Source: Numida meleagris
Taxonomy: Eukaryota; Chordata; Aves; Galliformes; Numididae
Length of the DNA: 64,000 nt
Assembly: GCF_002078875.1 (NCBI RefSeq)
Contig: NC_034413.1
Span: forward strand, 64,892,252 to 64,956,251
Direction of reading: 5' to 3'
Shown: positions 12,675 to 26,600 of the stretch, one piece after another
Numbering within the stretch: position 1 is the first letter of the stretch
How the letters are laid out: each line of letters opens with the position of its first letter
Translations under genes and position numbers: made by a program
The notes under the pieces: model-generated
Told to the model about the DNA's origin: nothing
What the model saw: the letters and a program-made list of their open reading frames with translations, nothing else
Databases searched by the model: none

Positions 12675-15600
12675 CCCTCCCACACCTTGGATTTTAATTC
12701 TGAGGATAGCAAAACTACCTGCTGACTTTAACTTTCTGCCAACTATATTGGAATAAATATCTGGTAATAGATTATGTATTTGGTAAATCCTAGTTAGTTA
12801 CAAAAAAAAGATTCTTTTTTTTTTTGTTTTGAGAAGTGATCATCAACTGCTGTTCCCCTACAGAAGGTCCTGGCCCACAGAATATACTCCTGCTGCTGAG
12901 GCTCACGTTTTAATCTGTTGCTCTGAAAGAGCAGTACTACAAGGATGTAAAATACATTACAGTTCATTAGCTGAATGAGGAGGATGGAGGAAATGTATTT
13001 TCCAATTTAAATCTTAAGATCTTGATATTTACCAAATATTTTCATGTTCTGTCCCTTCTTATTCCCTTATGTGTATGTACTTTTCCTCTGTAATTGCCCT
13101 GTTAGTTTTCTTGGTTTGTTTGTAGTTGTTTTTTTTTTTTTAAGCAGCTCCCATTGACTTCTGAATTTTAAGTGGATTTTTTTTGAATGTGCCTTGAAGG
13201 TCCTTCTCTGAAATGTTCAGTCGCCTCAGCTCTTTTTAGATCTCTTGATGCTTCTGCCCTTGATGGAAAAATAATCATGTACAGGTTTTTTCACCCCTCA
13301 GTTCAGTTTGGAATCCTCATTTCCTGGAATTAAGGGAGGTGCATATTGGTGATTAGAAAGAAGACTTAGCTGTGACTTGCAGTGTTTTTCTTAGAAGTGG
13401 AGCTGTTACACCTCTGTTAATCTATCTTCAGGTTTAGAAATTCACAGTATACTGATACGTTATTGATTATCCGGTCTTTATAAGTTGACTTGCCTGAATT
13501 TATTAAGGAACATCGGTAGTTTATAGAAACAATACATTTTTGGTTCAAATTTTGTCAATCAAAAAGCTGTTAGAGTATTGAAGGTCTGATTAAGTTCTAT
13601 GAATTCTGTGTCAGAAGTTATTTCTGACACTAGTGTTAGTAGCAAGATTTTGATTCATAACGCTTCTTCAGTAGTTATATCTTATTTGTTGGGCTTGTTT
13701 AGGGCTGTTCCTCTCAGTTGTTGTGTCACTGGCAGTACTTTCTTCAGGGGTAAAGTCATAAGTTCCACCTCTAGGATCACAGTCTGCGCTGTTCTAGAAC
13801 TTAAAGGAACTCTGTTTAAAAAAAAAAAAAATCATCCCCTTATTTTCTAATATTGAGTTGAACTGACAAGGTGATGTTTTAGACATTGCTTATAAAGGTA
13901 AAAAAGCATTAAAGAAGAATAAATGGCTCAAGTCAAGCTTTTAACAGTTGATAAAGGTTAGATGATTACCAGAACAATTGCATTTCAGCTGCTGCTTTGG
14001 GCTGTTTTCTTGCCTGCATTAGGAAGTAAAAGTTTCAATATATGCACTTAAAGAAACTTGCTTTTTAGGCTTGAATTGTAACATGATGCTCTTGCAAACT
14101 TCCTTATACTGAAGTCAGTGCTGGAACACTGTATTCAATTCCCTGCCTGCAATTTTAGGTTGCTGGGTTTATTTAATTGTATTCCTGCCCTTCTCTTGTT
14201 GATGGCTTTTAAAGCTCCTGAGCTTCTATGATTAATTTGTGGCCCCAGGGGAGATGGGGAGAGAAGATGGGAAGAGAGAAGTTTAACTCTTTCTGTTGAA
14301 TTTGTTTAAGTTTTGAAGAGAAGTGAAAGGTGAAGTGGGTGTTTTCTTCAGAGCTGTGGTAGCACAATAGCTGCTTTGCTAACTGTCCTGGGAAACTTAT
14401 TAGTCAGACCATCTTGCCAGGAAGAAATCCTCATGTCTGTTTTCTGTGATAGGCTGTGTGAGTTGGGGCTGTTGCAGTTCTTCTTTTTGTGCTCTGCCTG
14501 CAAGATGAGGCCATGTTGGCTGGTTTTGCCATTTGCATTCTCTCTTCATATCTATGGTATCCAATCAGAAGGGAGCACATGACTCTATTATGGTACCTTC
14601 ACAGCAACGCTTTTTGCTTGTTGTTTTTTTATGCAGCTCTACTAGATTTTGGTAGGAAGATAACTCAGATTTTTATGTGTTGTCTGCTACATGAATATGG
14701 AGAATTGTTCTGCCAGCATGCTCATGTGTGATGCTATCTGCCTGTGAGTAGGGGGCTCCTGAGAAAGTACTTCAATTTCTCTTGATCCAGTTTCACCTAG
14801 TGTTTGCGGAGTATATGTTCATCTTCTAGGTTATGCTGACAATGCTCTTCAGTTTCTGGAACGTATGAGTGAGGGGAGCTTGTGTCTCCTAGCAAAGGTG
14901 GCAGTAGCTAATGGTTAAATCATTGGGTAGGTGGTTTTTGTGGATCTGTGTTGAGGAGTGAAGGTTTTCTTTGGCTTTTCTCATTTTATTCCCTGTATAT
15001 TCTCAAGTGGAAGTCAACAGGTGTCCAATCTCAAAGGAATTGCCAGTCCATAGACTTGTGATTGTTACTGTAAGTCAGCCAGGGGGCATAGAAACTTCTT
15101 ACATAGTAAGTCAAAAATGATGATATTTAATAATAAATTTTGTATGGCAAAAAATTAAACTATCATTTCATTAGCAATCAAGTCACTTGTTTTGCCCTCT
15201 AGTTCATTATGTGTTAAGTAGGTTTATACAACTGATTCATATAGCACATTATGGCTCATAAATGTCACTGTAAAATGACTCAAAATAAGTGTCTTGCTGT
15301 CATTAGTTATCCAGTTGGTTTGGTTTTGGTGACAGGTTTGCAGATAATGTGTGAATTTTATAGTTGAAGATGTCAGGACTTGGAGAGCTTGCTGCTTTTC
15401 ATTAAGGAAAGAGGCAAGCCTATATCTAAAAGCTGTAGTTGGAGCTTCGTTCTGCTCATATCTACTGCCTGCTTCTGCTTCTCAGCAGTGTGAGTTGATA
15501 TCCTGTGCCAGGTTGAAAAGCAATAAATACCGCAGTAAAAATAATTAAAATTATAAATTGTCAGTGATTCTGAGAACCCAGTACCAATGACATGCTTTCA

Positions 15601-18600
15601 CTGAATCTGTGTTCTTTGAGTAAAAGACAGTCAGTCAAGATCTGGAGCATATTAGTGTAAGCTGAAGTAGCCACTTCTTTAATAGAGCAGCTAATAATTT
15701 CCAGATGCAAATTATAATATTCAAATACTTTATGTTTAGGTGAGATCCTGTAATCTGCATCTCGGAAGACTGTTGACATTGTGGAATGGAAACTAGAAAC
15801 AGTACAGAAAAAGTTTGCGTCAGTCACTTGACCAATTGATAAGGTAATAAAAGATCTCGATACTTTAAAGTAGCAGGTTGTGATAATAATGTGTTTTTGT
15901 GACACTTGAAGATTTTTTACAAGGTCTGTGTTGTTGGTAAATGTCAATTAAGCTGAATAAAAGTCTTAGGGGCTGAAAGTTCTGATTTACATTAGTAGAT
16001 TTGTGAGGCAAATATCTTGATATGTACAGTAGCATGAGCTCTAGTTGTGACAGACCTACATCTATCAATGGTTTTTGTATGGCTTTATATGAATAGATTT
16101 CAAAGATTAGGGATTATTATGTGTTGTTTGTTATATTCTATATGTAGTTAAGTAGGTATGGAACATATAGGAATAGCAGTCCAGTGGAAGAATCAAACCT
16201 CATAATATGCCTTTCAAGCTCCAGAGTTCAGCTCAGCTGTGGGATGAGACTACAGATATGCAGAATTAAAATGGGAGTAGCTTCTCTGGTGCTAGTGGGA
16301 TTGATGAGGGTGAGGTATGGCAATCTGCTAGAAATTAGTGAAGCATGGAATTTGGTCAAGAAAGAAATAGCAGTGTGAAAAGTACTGCCACTCAACCCCA
16401 GCTCATTTTAGTGAAACCCTAAAGCAGACTGGTAGATATCTGTTGGTTGGGTGGTTGGCAGGGATGTTTATATACATTTAGAGATGTGTGTCTTAAGTGA
16501 CTGAAGATAAACTTCTTTTTATATTGTTGTGGTTTTGTTCTTGTGGGTTTTTTTAAGTGTAAAATTAGACTGGAATGTCACTTTTAATTAGTCTCTGTTT
16601 GAAGAAAGATCTGTTTTTAATATTTATGTGGAGGCTGTATGAAAGATTTAAAATGTGACAGTTCTGAAATAAGAAGATTGATGCTCCAGTGTGACTTGAA
16701 TTCTGACCTAATTTCTTTTAGTTAGTGATTGGTATAGGACTTTGTGGGGTACATGAGCTTGTGAATTTTGGAGATTACTGGGTGATATTTTTAGGCTACC
16801 AGCTAATCCTGTTTAGGAATAGGATTTTCATCTGAAAACTGACAAGACCTTATATTCTTCTTGTTTTGCTTTATGATGACAAATTGAAAGTGTACAGAAA
16901 AAGCAAAGGACTGATTGCCTATTTCAGCGTGTCTTGTGCTGTGGTGCACTCATCTAGATGATGATTCTCTGTGTGCGTGTGTTTAAAGAGTGATATTTTT
17001 GTTTTATGCCTGAACAGAAGGAAAATCTTCCATTTAAGTTGTTAATCTTGCACATACTGCTGGGGAGGTCTGGAGAAGCATTGCACGCGTATTGCCCTTG
17101 AAGGTGTTTTGAGCTTTTCCTCCTGGATTTTTCTCATGTTGCCTTGTAGGTTTGCATAATAGCCATAGTATAGATAAACTAACATGCAAATTCAAAGTTC
17201 TATTTGCTAGATAAACACTGTCGTCCAGATGTTTTCTCCTTGTTAGCAGTTGCTTCCATATACTTGTAACCTATGGCAGAAAAAACTTTCTTCTTTAATT
17301 CTATACTTAGTGTGAGATAGTCACCTGCTTTGTGTGTCTGTGTGTGGTAGGTAAGTGTGTGAAGCATTTTGTCACTGGTTTCTACAGATTGAATCCAGAA
17401 TGCTCCCAGACTTGTCTATGAAGCCACTTTTGTGAATTTTTTTATGAAACATTGTAAAAAGAGTGAAGAAGCAGGAAAATAAAGGCCATTGCATCTTAGA
17501 TGTCTTGTGGCTGTTTTGTTTCCATTTGGTTGTATGCCTTGATAGGAAGGGAGGCCACAGTGAGTGGAGAAATGAGGATTTGGACTGGAAGTATAGTGTG
17601 TATGAATAGTACTCTGCTGTACTGAGAATATTCTAATTCAGTGTGTTGTTGGTCTCCCAGTTAGAACTCAATGTGTTACTCATGGAGACCGGACCCAACT
17701 TGAAGATTTTACGGAATGCCATTGCTTCCAATTGAATATGTGTTCTACCATATGTAGAGTCTTGCATGCAGTTGGGGAAGTGAGAGTACTGCAGTTAAGT
17801 TGAGGCAGCATGACCTTTATGTGAAGGATTGCTAGGTTAGAGCTAAGAATGTGAGCAAGACTTTCAGGATTGACTACAGCTAAGGTTCCTACTGTGAGCT
17901 ACTTTTGAGCTTGAATTTTATGGCAGAAGCTGTTGCTGACCATGTCCTGCTTTTTTACTGTCTTAAGTTGTTAAAAGATAATTAAAGTATATTAAACACC
18001 TGTTTGATGTTATTTTTGTCATAATGTAATTTGAAATTGTTGGTTCCAATTAAACAGTGGGGTTTTGTTGCCAGTTTGGCTTGCTAATGTAACTAAGTTC
18101 CACCCTCTTTAGTGAAAGGGGAAACATTGATTCATCTTGATTTAGTTGATCTCCAACTACCACCATCTCCACTTTACTGCCTCTTAGCCCTTGTAGCATA
18201 TCCTTTGTACACTAAAACCTCTTCTAGTGTCGTTACACAGAAGACTCCCACGGTGGTTTGGTGAGTTCTTCATTTCATTGCTAATGTGGGATTGAAAAGA
18301 AAGGAAGGGGGGTAGGAGACTGTCATGCTCATCTGGGCGATGTCGTGCCTTGCAAGACTTCCCTGCTTCTTAGCACACAGTTATAATCAAGCTCTTGTCT
18401 CCTCACAGCAGAGAAGGCTGCAGTTCTGTGGGCAGTGTTACTGGTGAAAGAGAGCAGCTAACTCTCAAGAGGTCTCCCACACAAGTCAAGACAATTTCTG
18501 CATTTCTGCAACACAGTGTAGCTCTTATCTCCCCCTCCTGCTTTTGCCATCTATACTTCTCAGAGTTATTTATGGTGCTTTCAGGGAAGAAACTGATTCA

Positions 18601-21600
18601 GCTACCACTCATCAAACAGATGTTTGGGTGTATGAAACACTTCTCACTGAAGCTTTCTGTGCTTCCTTCAGAACTGTCTTAACAATCATCTTTCCTTCGT
18701 TTTTTACTTCTTTGTCTTCTTTTTCCTCTCCAGTTTCTGAATGTTACTCATTTTTATTTGCTTCCACAGTTTAAAAAAAAAAAAATTAAGTCTTTGCAGA
18801 ATTTGATTAAATTATGAAATTCTTCTAAAGCTGAATAAGCTGAAGTTGTGGAAATTTTGCAGGCTTATTTAATTATCTGTATGCAGCTGTTCTGAACGTT
18901 GCATAAATTGCAAAGAACTTCAGCTTTCTGCTCTTTAATTACCTGGTTAAACTGGCAGTGTTCACATGGAAAGAGAATAATTGCTAAGTGAGAAGGTAGG
19001 TGACATTGTAAGGATAGTTCTGGTTTTTGTTCAGTGCAGATGCCAAACCCATCAGACCTGCTGGGTGAAGGCAAAGAGAGAAGGTATACAGTGTGGCATT
19101 GAGACAGGGTGTGTTCAAAGTTCAAAGGAGCTGCTGAAAGTGCCGGACTTACCAAGCTCACAGAGGTACTGACTCACAGGTAACAGTTGCAAATGTCAGT
19201 TATAGTTGGAATGGGATCGAAGTTGTCTGTCCATGGAGTCCACCCTTGTAACAAGATCTTTCCTGAGTGGAATGAAATGACATAGCCCTTAAAAAAGCTG
19301 ATTAGCAGGTTAGTGCAATGCTAAAACTGCAGATTTATGCCAGGAATGGATCTGATTTGCTTAGAATTTTTGTTGGCAACTGTTGTTGACACTTGAAGAT
19401 GTTAAAGTGAATTGAAAAGATGGGAAAGTGTGAGTGGAAATAGCCAGGGCTTTCCTACTTCAAAAGGTATCATGAAGAGCATCCAGTGCTTGTTGTACAT
19501 TCAGTACACACCACTATGTTTGTGAGTGCCATTACGAATCTTGTTGCATTTGTATGAATTGTTTGATGGCCTTACTCCTAAAATAATTAAACTAATCTCC
19601 TTTAAAGCCCAATGTAATCATTGCAGCAGGGGACAAAAACATGTGATCCAAATCTGAAATCAGAGCACGGATCCTCGTTATGCTTAATTTGATGTACTGC
19701 CTGTGTGTTGTGTGGGATTTGCCTAATGAATTTTAGGTGGTTCGATGTGTAAGTAGACCAAGGCCATTAGGTACTTAAGAGGTGCAAGAAGAGAAATGCC
19801 AATTGCTGTTTTAAAGACCAGATACTGACTCCTACACTGTCAAAAAATGATCTTTCTGTTCCATAAATTACCGCTTAGCAGGTGTTTGAAAGGAAGTGCA
19901 GTTTTTGTGGTAAGAAGCACTTTGTTCATCCAAGTGAATTAGCTGTAAGGAAGTTGAAAAGAGTTATTTTTATTATTATTCCCAATTTAATAAAAAAAAT
20001 TTGAAGACTTGCTTGGTCACTTTGCAATGATGTAACAATTAGTCATAAGCAGGCATCGCAGCAGGAATTTAAGATGATGTACATATCAAGTACAATGCTG
20101 AAAACAAAATGTAAAAAGAGAGCTCCTGCTCTTGGGTCATACTTCAAACACTACAAGAAAATATGTTGCTAATGATTTTGTATAAAGTGAGCCTAAACTG
20201 CCACCACTTCGGTGGTAGGTTTTTCTTCTCAAGAGTTAGCTGTGTAATTACTCAGTATATTATGTTTTTATTTTCCTAAATGAAACAGTCTGCTATTTTC
20301 ATTACTTAACTAAAAAAGAAAATGTGTGAGTGGAGATGATTTTTATAGTCATCTTTATTTTCTCAGTACTGTAGTCAAATGCACTTTAAGTTGAGAAGCA
20401 TCATTAAGCTGGATTTCTGAATGATGGAAATTAGTCCTTCTTAAATTGCTCGATGCTGTGATTTGCTTTTTTAACAGTGTAATTCTTTTCCTTAGACCAC
20501 CTTCTATGTTGGACTGAGTTTGTTACTTGATACCAGTTATATGCCTTCTTTTTTCTTCCTATCCCTGAACACTGAACATTAATAATTCTCCCGTATTCAA
20601 GATCACATGGAATATGGGAAAAATAATAGATTCATACTTAATGCTCTAGAAATCAACTGTGTATATCCATAATTCTGTGTAAGTAATCCAACAATAAAAC
20701 TATATAACTTCAAAATAAGATTTTGTGCCTCTAGATAGCTTTCTCATTCTGTTTTCTGTCCTCTGGTGGAATGCACAGGAAGAGTTGAGGGTGACATTCA
20801 TGTAACTGGGTTATAGGAGACCGTTCTACTGGTTCAGAAACCAGAAGAGTAAGAGTGGCCACAGCATGTTGGTTGTCGCTCAGAGGAAGGCATCCACCAG
20901 CTCTGACTGCTGGTGCTTCCCCTAGGGCTGTGACAGCTGTGTTCGGGGCTGGTGGCAATAAGGGATAGGAGTACTTCAGTTATTTACCAGCAGCTTATTG
21001 CTAGCTGACACTCAATCGTGATATACAGGCTAGAACTCGTATCTGAGTACTGAGGGTGCTGTATCCTCTTCACGTAATTAGGAGCTGATCTTTGCACAGC
21101 TTCTGCTGAAGCTCACTGTGACATGCATTGAGCTCTCCACGGTAAGCCTGCCAGAGAACTTACCAGGAGAAGAAAACATTCTCCTGCTTCCACTGTTAAC
21201 AAAAGCTGCTTCCGTTTACAAAGCAGAACATGTTTTATGTTTTCTTTTTAAAGTTTGTCCTTGAATCTTTTTCTTCTTACCTTCACTGCAACCTGCACAG
21301 TTCATCAGATCCCTTGAGGCTGTCACTGTCATTGTGTGGCATCAGCTGTGCAATGCTAATGAGTTTCAAAAGAACAGAATAGTAGTCTATGCCTGGTGCA
21401 ACTCCTGCAAGATCATTATCAATCTTGTTGTGTTTTCAGGAAGGCCACGTTTCTCGATAACATTAACTTTGTAAAACAGCAGCAAGTTCCCCTGCAGGGG
21501 CAGCTTACTAGCATTTTGGTAAAGAAGTCCTGGCAATGATGTATGTTACTGAATTCACTTAGAGTCTGCCAAACTTGAGGAAGTTATAGCACTGTTAGAG

Positions 21601-21822
21601 CTTCAGGTTTGAGTGACCAACCCAGACAAACTTTAGCTGAGCTAACTGGTGGCAGAGATTTGCAGCACCATTGAAGTATTCTGACCAGTCTGACTGTGGT
21701 TTAAATGAATACTGTCCTACAGGTTCAGTCTGGCCTACCTGTGAGCCACAACTTTTATTCCATCTGTTACTGTGAGTGTCCTGAAGATGATGCCAAAGAA
21801 AAAAAAATTACTAAATATATCC

Positions 21823-21836
21823 TTTTTTTTTTTTTT
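21823..21836. repeat. Poly-T tract (T14)
   Basis: Homopolymer run. Confidence 0.9.
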
Positions 21837-23666
21837 CTGGGCATAACTCGTCCTTAAACTGATTGAATTTTCCTGAATATCAAAATTAAGGAGTGCTGTC
21901 TCAAAAAACATGGCATGGAAAATGACTTCCCTTGACTTTTGTCATGTATGTATTTCCTTTGTCCTGAAATTATTTTCCATTTGGAATGTTATTCAGTATT
22001 AGAACTGCTCTTACATTTGTCTGCATTCAAATGTATATATTGTATATGCTATGAATGTGTTTGAGTTCGTAACTTAAGTATATAGTGTATGACTGCAAAA
22101 ACATCTGAATTCAGCTAGAAAACCACTACAATATAAACAACATAGCAGTAAACTATAATTTCTTGTTATGAGGACAATAAGGCATATGTAAAACTTAAAA
22201 CGTGGTTTATCCTGTATTTAGGTAGACAACAAGAAGTAGGTGAAAATATGAGATTTCAGTTTTAGTTCTCAATCCCACAGAAATCTTTCTTTTCTTGTGT
22301 ATACTTGAGCAACACCTGTGATTTAGGTTGACTTTGTCACTGTAGCAAGTATAATATTCCAAATCATAAAGAAAGTCTCAGATTTTTTTTTTTAGTATTG
22401 AAAAGACAGAAAAGTCCTTCTGGAAAGAAGAAAGAAAAAGCTGCTGCTGGAAAATTCAGGCCTCACTCCTACTCTTCTATAAATTGCTGTTAGTATTCCT
22501 GTCTCTGTGTGTGAGCCCTAGGTCCAGGCTTGTGGTTTAAATTATAAACGGAGATGCGATACTTTTATACAAGAATAAGAGCGCACAGATGGAGATGGAG
22601 ATAATCAGAAGTGACTTAATGTGTCAGCATTTTTAGAGGTGCTAAAAGCCCACAATGCCAAGAAGATGTTGATGAGAGAGCTACAGGTGCAAAGTATTCT
22701 CAGACATATCCTGAGAGGCTGATTTCTAGAAGGTGTTCAGACACCTTCGGAGTCTCATTAGGTGCAGTGGGAATTGTGCTTTTGGATGTATTCAGAAATC
22801 TCATTGGTGCCTCTTCCCGTATCTGTTGAGATTTCTTTAACACTCCTAACTTTTGCTCTGTTGACAGTTGCCATAATTAAAGGAAGTTTTTATAGAACTT
22901 GCCTTATTGTTCTTGGTTAATTATAAGAAGTCCTGATGATGTGGGCTAAAGAGGTAAATGGTAAAAACTGTCAGGGACAGTACTTGGCATTAACCAAAGG
23001 ATTTCTGTGGGATTCCTTAACCTCTATGATAAACTAAAATCCAAGCAAAGGACTTTCCTCCCCTCTTATGTTCTACAGGCTATATTGTTTGTACTGTTTG
23101 ATACATTTAGGTATCTACAAGTAAACTTTCTAGCCACAGACACATATACATGAATTGCAACTTGACTTTTTCAAAAGTGATTAATGAAATTAGGACTCTT
23201 CACAATTTTGTTGGGATTTTTTTTTAGGCAGTCACACATTCTCCAGTAGTGCTTCAGCATGCATACAGCTACAAATAGCATTATCACTAACAGATGGTAG
23301 GTGGTAGGATCAACCTGGGTATTGTTTAACCTAATCATTTCCACCCTTTTAGGTGACATTTCATTACTCATCACTCAAGCTGCCAGTTTTTAAGATTTGA
23401 AGTGTAGTAGGGGAAGGTGATGTGCTGGTTAGTTGACTATTCCTACTTGTATCTCTCCCTTGTTTAAATATATACAGTTTTGTATTGTGTCCCTTAATCT
23501 TGTGTGTTCACTCAAAACCTCTGAAGTATGGAACGGTTCAGTGGAGGAGGGAAAATAAGAATGCATTTTTATTTAAAGTAAGTTGAATTCAGTGGGTGAC
23601 TTGTCATAGTTCTGGAATGCTAAGCTTAAAAATGAATTATTGCCAAGATTCTTGTGGGGTTCTTGG

Positions 23667-23686
23667 TCCCCCTTTTGAAAGGGGGA
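23667..23686. repeat. GC-clamped palindrome, 9-bp arms
   Basis: TCCCCCTTT (23667-23675) pairs with AAAGGGGGA (23678-23686) around a 2-nt centre. Confidence 0.8.
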
Positions 23687-26600
23687 AACTATCTGCTCTT
23701 ATTCTCTGCAAGTGGGTTCCTTGGAGCTGGCTCTAGTGTGCAGAGTGTTTTGTTAGTGCTTTTGCTGACACTTCTCTAAAGCTTGCTGGTTTCCATTTTA
23801 AATCTCTCTGATGTTTATTCTCTTCCAGTGTTTGCAATGTCACTTCAGTTTGCTCAGGAAATTTTTTAGGCATTTGTCCTTCACTCACTGCTAATATTAG
23901 ATCTTTGTTATTCTTGGTTCCTACCTTTGTCCTTCAAACTCCTTCTTTTTTCCCCTATTCCTGAAAAAGCCTGAAATTTCAACTAAAATGGGGTAAGGTA
24001 CCTAAGAGGTGATCTTTTCCTTACCGTGTAGTCTTAAATGCTTCTGTGCTTTTGTAGAGCACATTTTACAAAAAGTCCTGTATGTTGTTTTTTAATGTCT
24101 ATGCACTTACGTGAAAATTGCTTGTCTCGTGTTGTGCATATTTGTCAAAAATACATATAATGCTTCTTCTCTGCAAAACTTCTTTTTCTTAAGTGATAAA
24201 AATGGTTCTGTTTGATTGTTGATAGTTGTCACAGAGGTGGCCAGCCTTTAGTGGAAAATTAAATGTTTCTTGTGTAGTTTTATGTCTAGTGCGTTATATT
24301 GCTCAAAAGCTAAATGATAAGATTTACCATTGTAAGTTTGTTGGGTTTTGTTTTATGTTTTATGAAACTGGTGCTCCATGGGATTTTGTCTTAGTTTTGA
24401 AAGTGTAGGAAAGTCATGTAATAGTTCTCCCTGTCACCTTCAAAGAGTGAAAGGTCAGTTGAACAGGGGGGAGATGCTTACCTACTAGGTTTCTTTCTTC
24501 GTTGTCGTGCAGTAAAATCAAATTTTCATCTTGTTTTAATTGAAAACCTCAAGGAACCAGGCTGTAATGTGATGGAAGCACAGTGAATTTTGTAGCATGC
24601 AACAAACTCTATGTTAGAGCCTAACAAGCCGTTTGTTCTTAACTTCAGTGACCTCTGGATTGTAGTCATGAATGACAACAAGCTACTGCAGTCAGCGCAA
24701 GCTGCAAGCATGCTGCGAGCGTTACGTTGGTACGCTGGAAAGCAACTCTGGCTAATGGCACGGGTATGCTTGGATGGAAGCTTTTCTCTTGGTCAGGCAC
24801 GGCAGAAGCTTTGCGAGTAGCAGACCTTATAAACTGAAGCCTTGCTCTTTCAGCTGATCCCATCCATCTCTAAGCCAAGTATTTGGTGGGCTGTTTTCTT
24901 GTTGTTTTGGAGATTAAAGTTCAGAGGCAAAGGGGAAGAAACAAAGGCTGAGGTATTTAAATCATACTTGATAAAGAAATTTTAAAAATCTGATACACAC
25001 TGAAATCATTCTGTTCTCTAACAGTATGTGCTTCTTGGTTCATGCTTATATAAAAAATGAAGAAAGGATGTTATGCAAATCAGTGTTTCTTAGTTTGACA
25101 CTCACTACGCAGCCACCTGTTAAAACATACCAGTATGGATGAGTCCCGGTACAAGATATGAAAGCTTATGATGTTTGCTAACCTTCAGAAAGCAGATTTT
25201 GTTATCCAAGTAGAATTTGAGAGCCTGAAAAAGTAAATGTGTATGAACTTTGAAGGTAGTGCATAGACTGGAAAATAGTGTTGGTCTCTCTCTGGCATGA
25301 GCACAGCCAGGCGACTCCTGTAGAAAATTTCACTTCCTTTGTACTTCTGGTCTACAAATGTGGACAAGGTTGGGCTTACAAAATTATTTTTAACTGTCTT
25401 TAGATTTAAAAGTATGAAAAAAGCTTCTTGACATTCTTTGTAAGAACACTTGGCTAGTAGCCTAAACTCAGTATCAATAAACACAATTATTAATGCATTT
25501 TCAGACCAGTGAGAGGAGTTTGTTCTCAAAATACACGTGGAGTAACTACTGGAAGTTGCTGAGGTCTATAAAGGATATTTAGTTGTACCTCTTCTGACAT
25601 TTGTGGTTAGATATGTGGAAGTACAGTATTTCTTAGTATCTCTGTCTACGTGAGTCTGTGCTTAAGACGTTTTGAAGACAGTGACTGTATTGGAACACGT
25701 GAAAGTATTAAAGTTCTGCAAAATTTAAGTTTAAAGGAACTCTGAATTGGCGCTGACCACTTGATGATGTTCACCAACGTAAGTCATTAATGTGATGTAG
25801 ATGTTGCCTCCAGCACCGTACCATCTTAACACAGAGCCATAATGTCTTCTGCAAAAGATAGCGTTCTATTTTGTTTCTAATGACTATGGAGAGCTGTAGA
25901 ATTGATTCTACATGTGAATGTACGTACGTATAATGAAACGCCTCCTCCTGTCATGCTATGGGCAAGATCCTTGTGATGTACACTGATACAAGTGTTTGGA
26001 AGGTGGTTTGCATAGAGATCTGACTAGATGAGATTTTTTTTTTGTGAAGTTGATATATCGATAAGACGAGCATTATTACTGAAGAATAGTAATTGAGGGA
26101 GTTTCCAGTTATCCTGGAGAATTTCTTGAAGGAATATCTTGAAACAGAAAGTTTAATCACTGGCTGCGGCTTTCTCAGGAGTGAAAAACCCTGCTTGTTC
26201 CTCACTCAGGGTGAAAGCTCTGCCGCTTTTAATAATATCAGGAAACACCAAAAACTCCTTGGCAGACAGTTTTCCTCTATTGATGTTTACAGTCCAATTT
26301 GTGTATGAGAATTTAATTGTTACTTGTGGCCCGTAAACTCACTTTTATCTGTTGACATGTCAATCATAATGCTGATTTAATAGTATTTACTGTTCTTTAT
26401 CTGGTTGGTTTTTTTTTCAGTCTTGCGTGACCTGGTGTTTTCAGCCACTCAGTTTGTTAAGCCCATGTCTTTTCAGGATGATTTTCTAGCACCTTCTTGT
26501 CTGTTTAACATGTGTTTTGTTAACTCTGCCTTGGAATTGCATTGAAATGTTTTTCTACCTTAACTTTTCACTTGGGGCATTTGTTTTCTTTCTTGACTAA

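Noticed and set aside
15561..15947. Minus-strand ORF of 128 codons
   Set aside because: No recognisable domain or motif. An ORF of this length is expected about once by chance in 64 kb of AT-rich sequence read in six frames.
24611..24863. Overlapping ORFs on both strands in a slightly GC-richer patch
   Set aside because: No recognisable motif, splice context or conservation evidence; consistent with chance.
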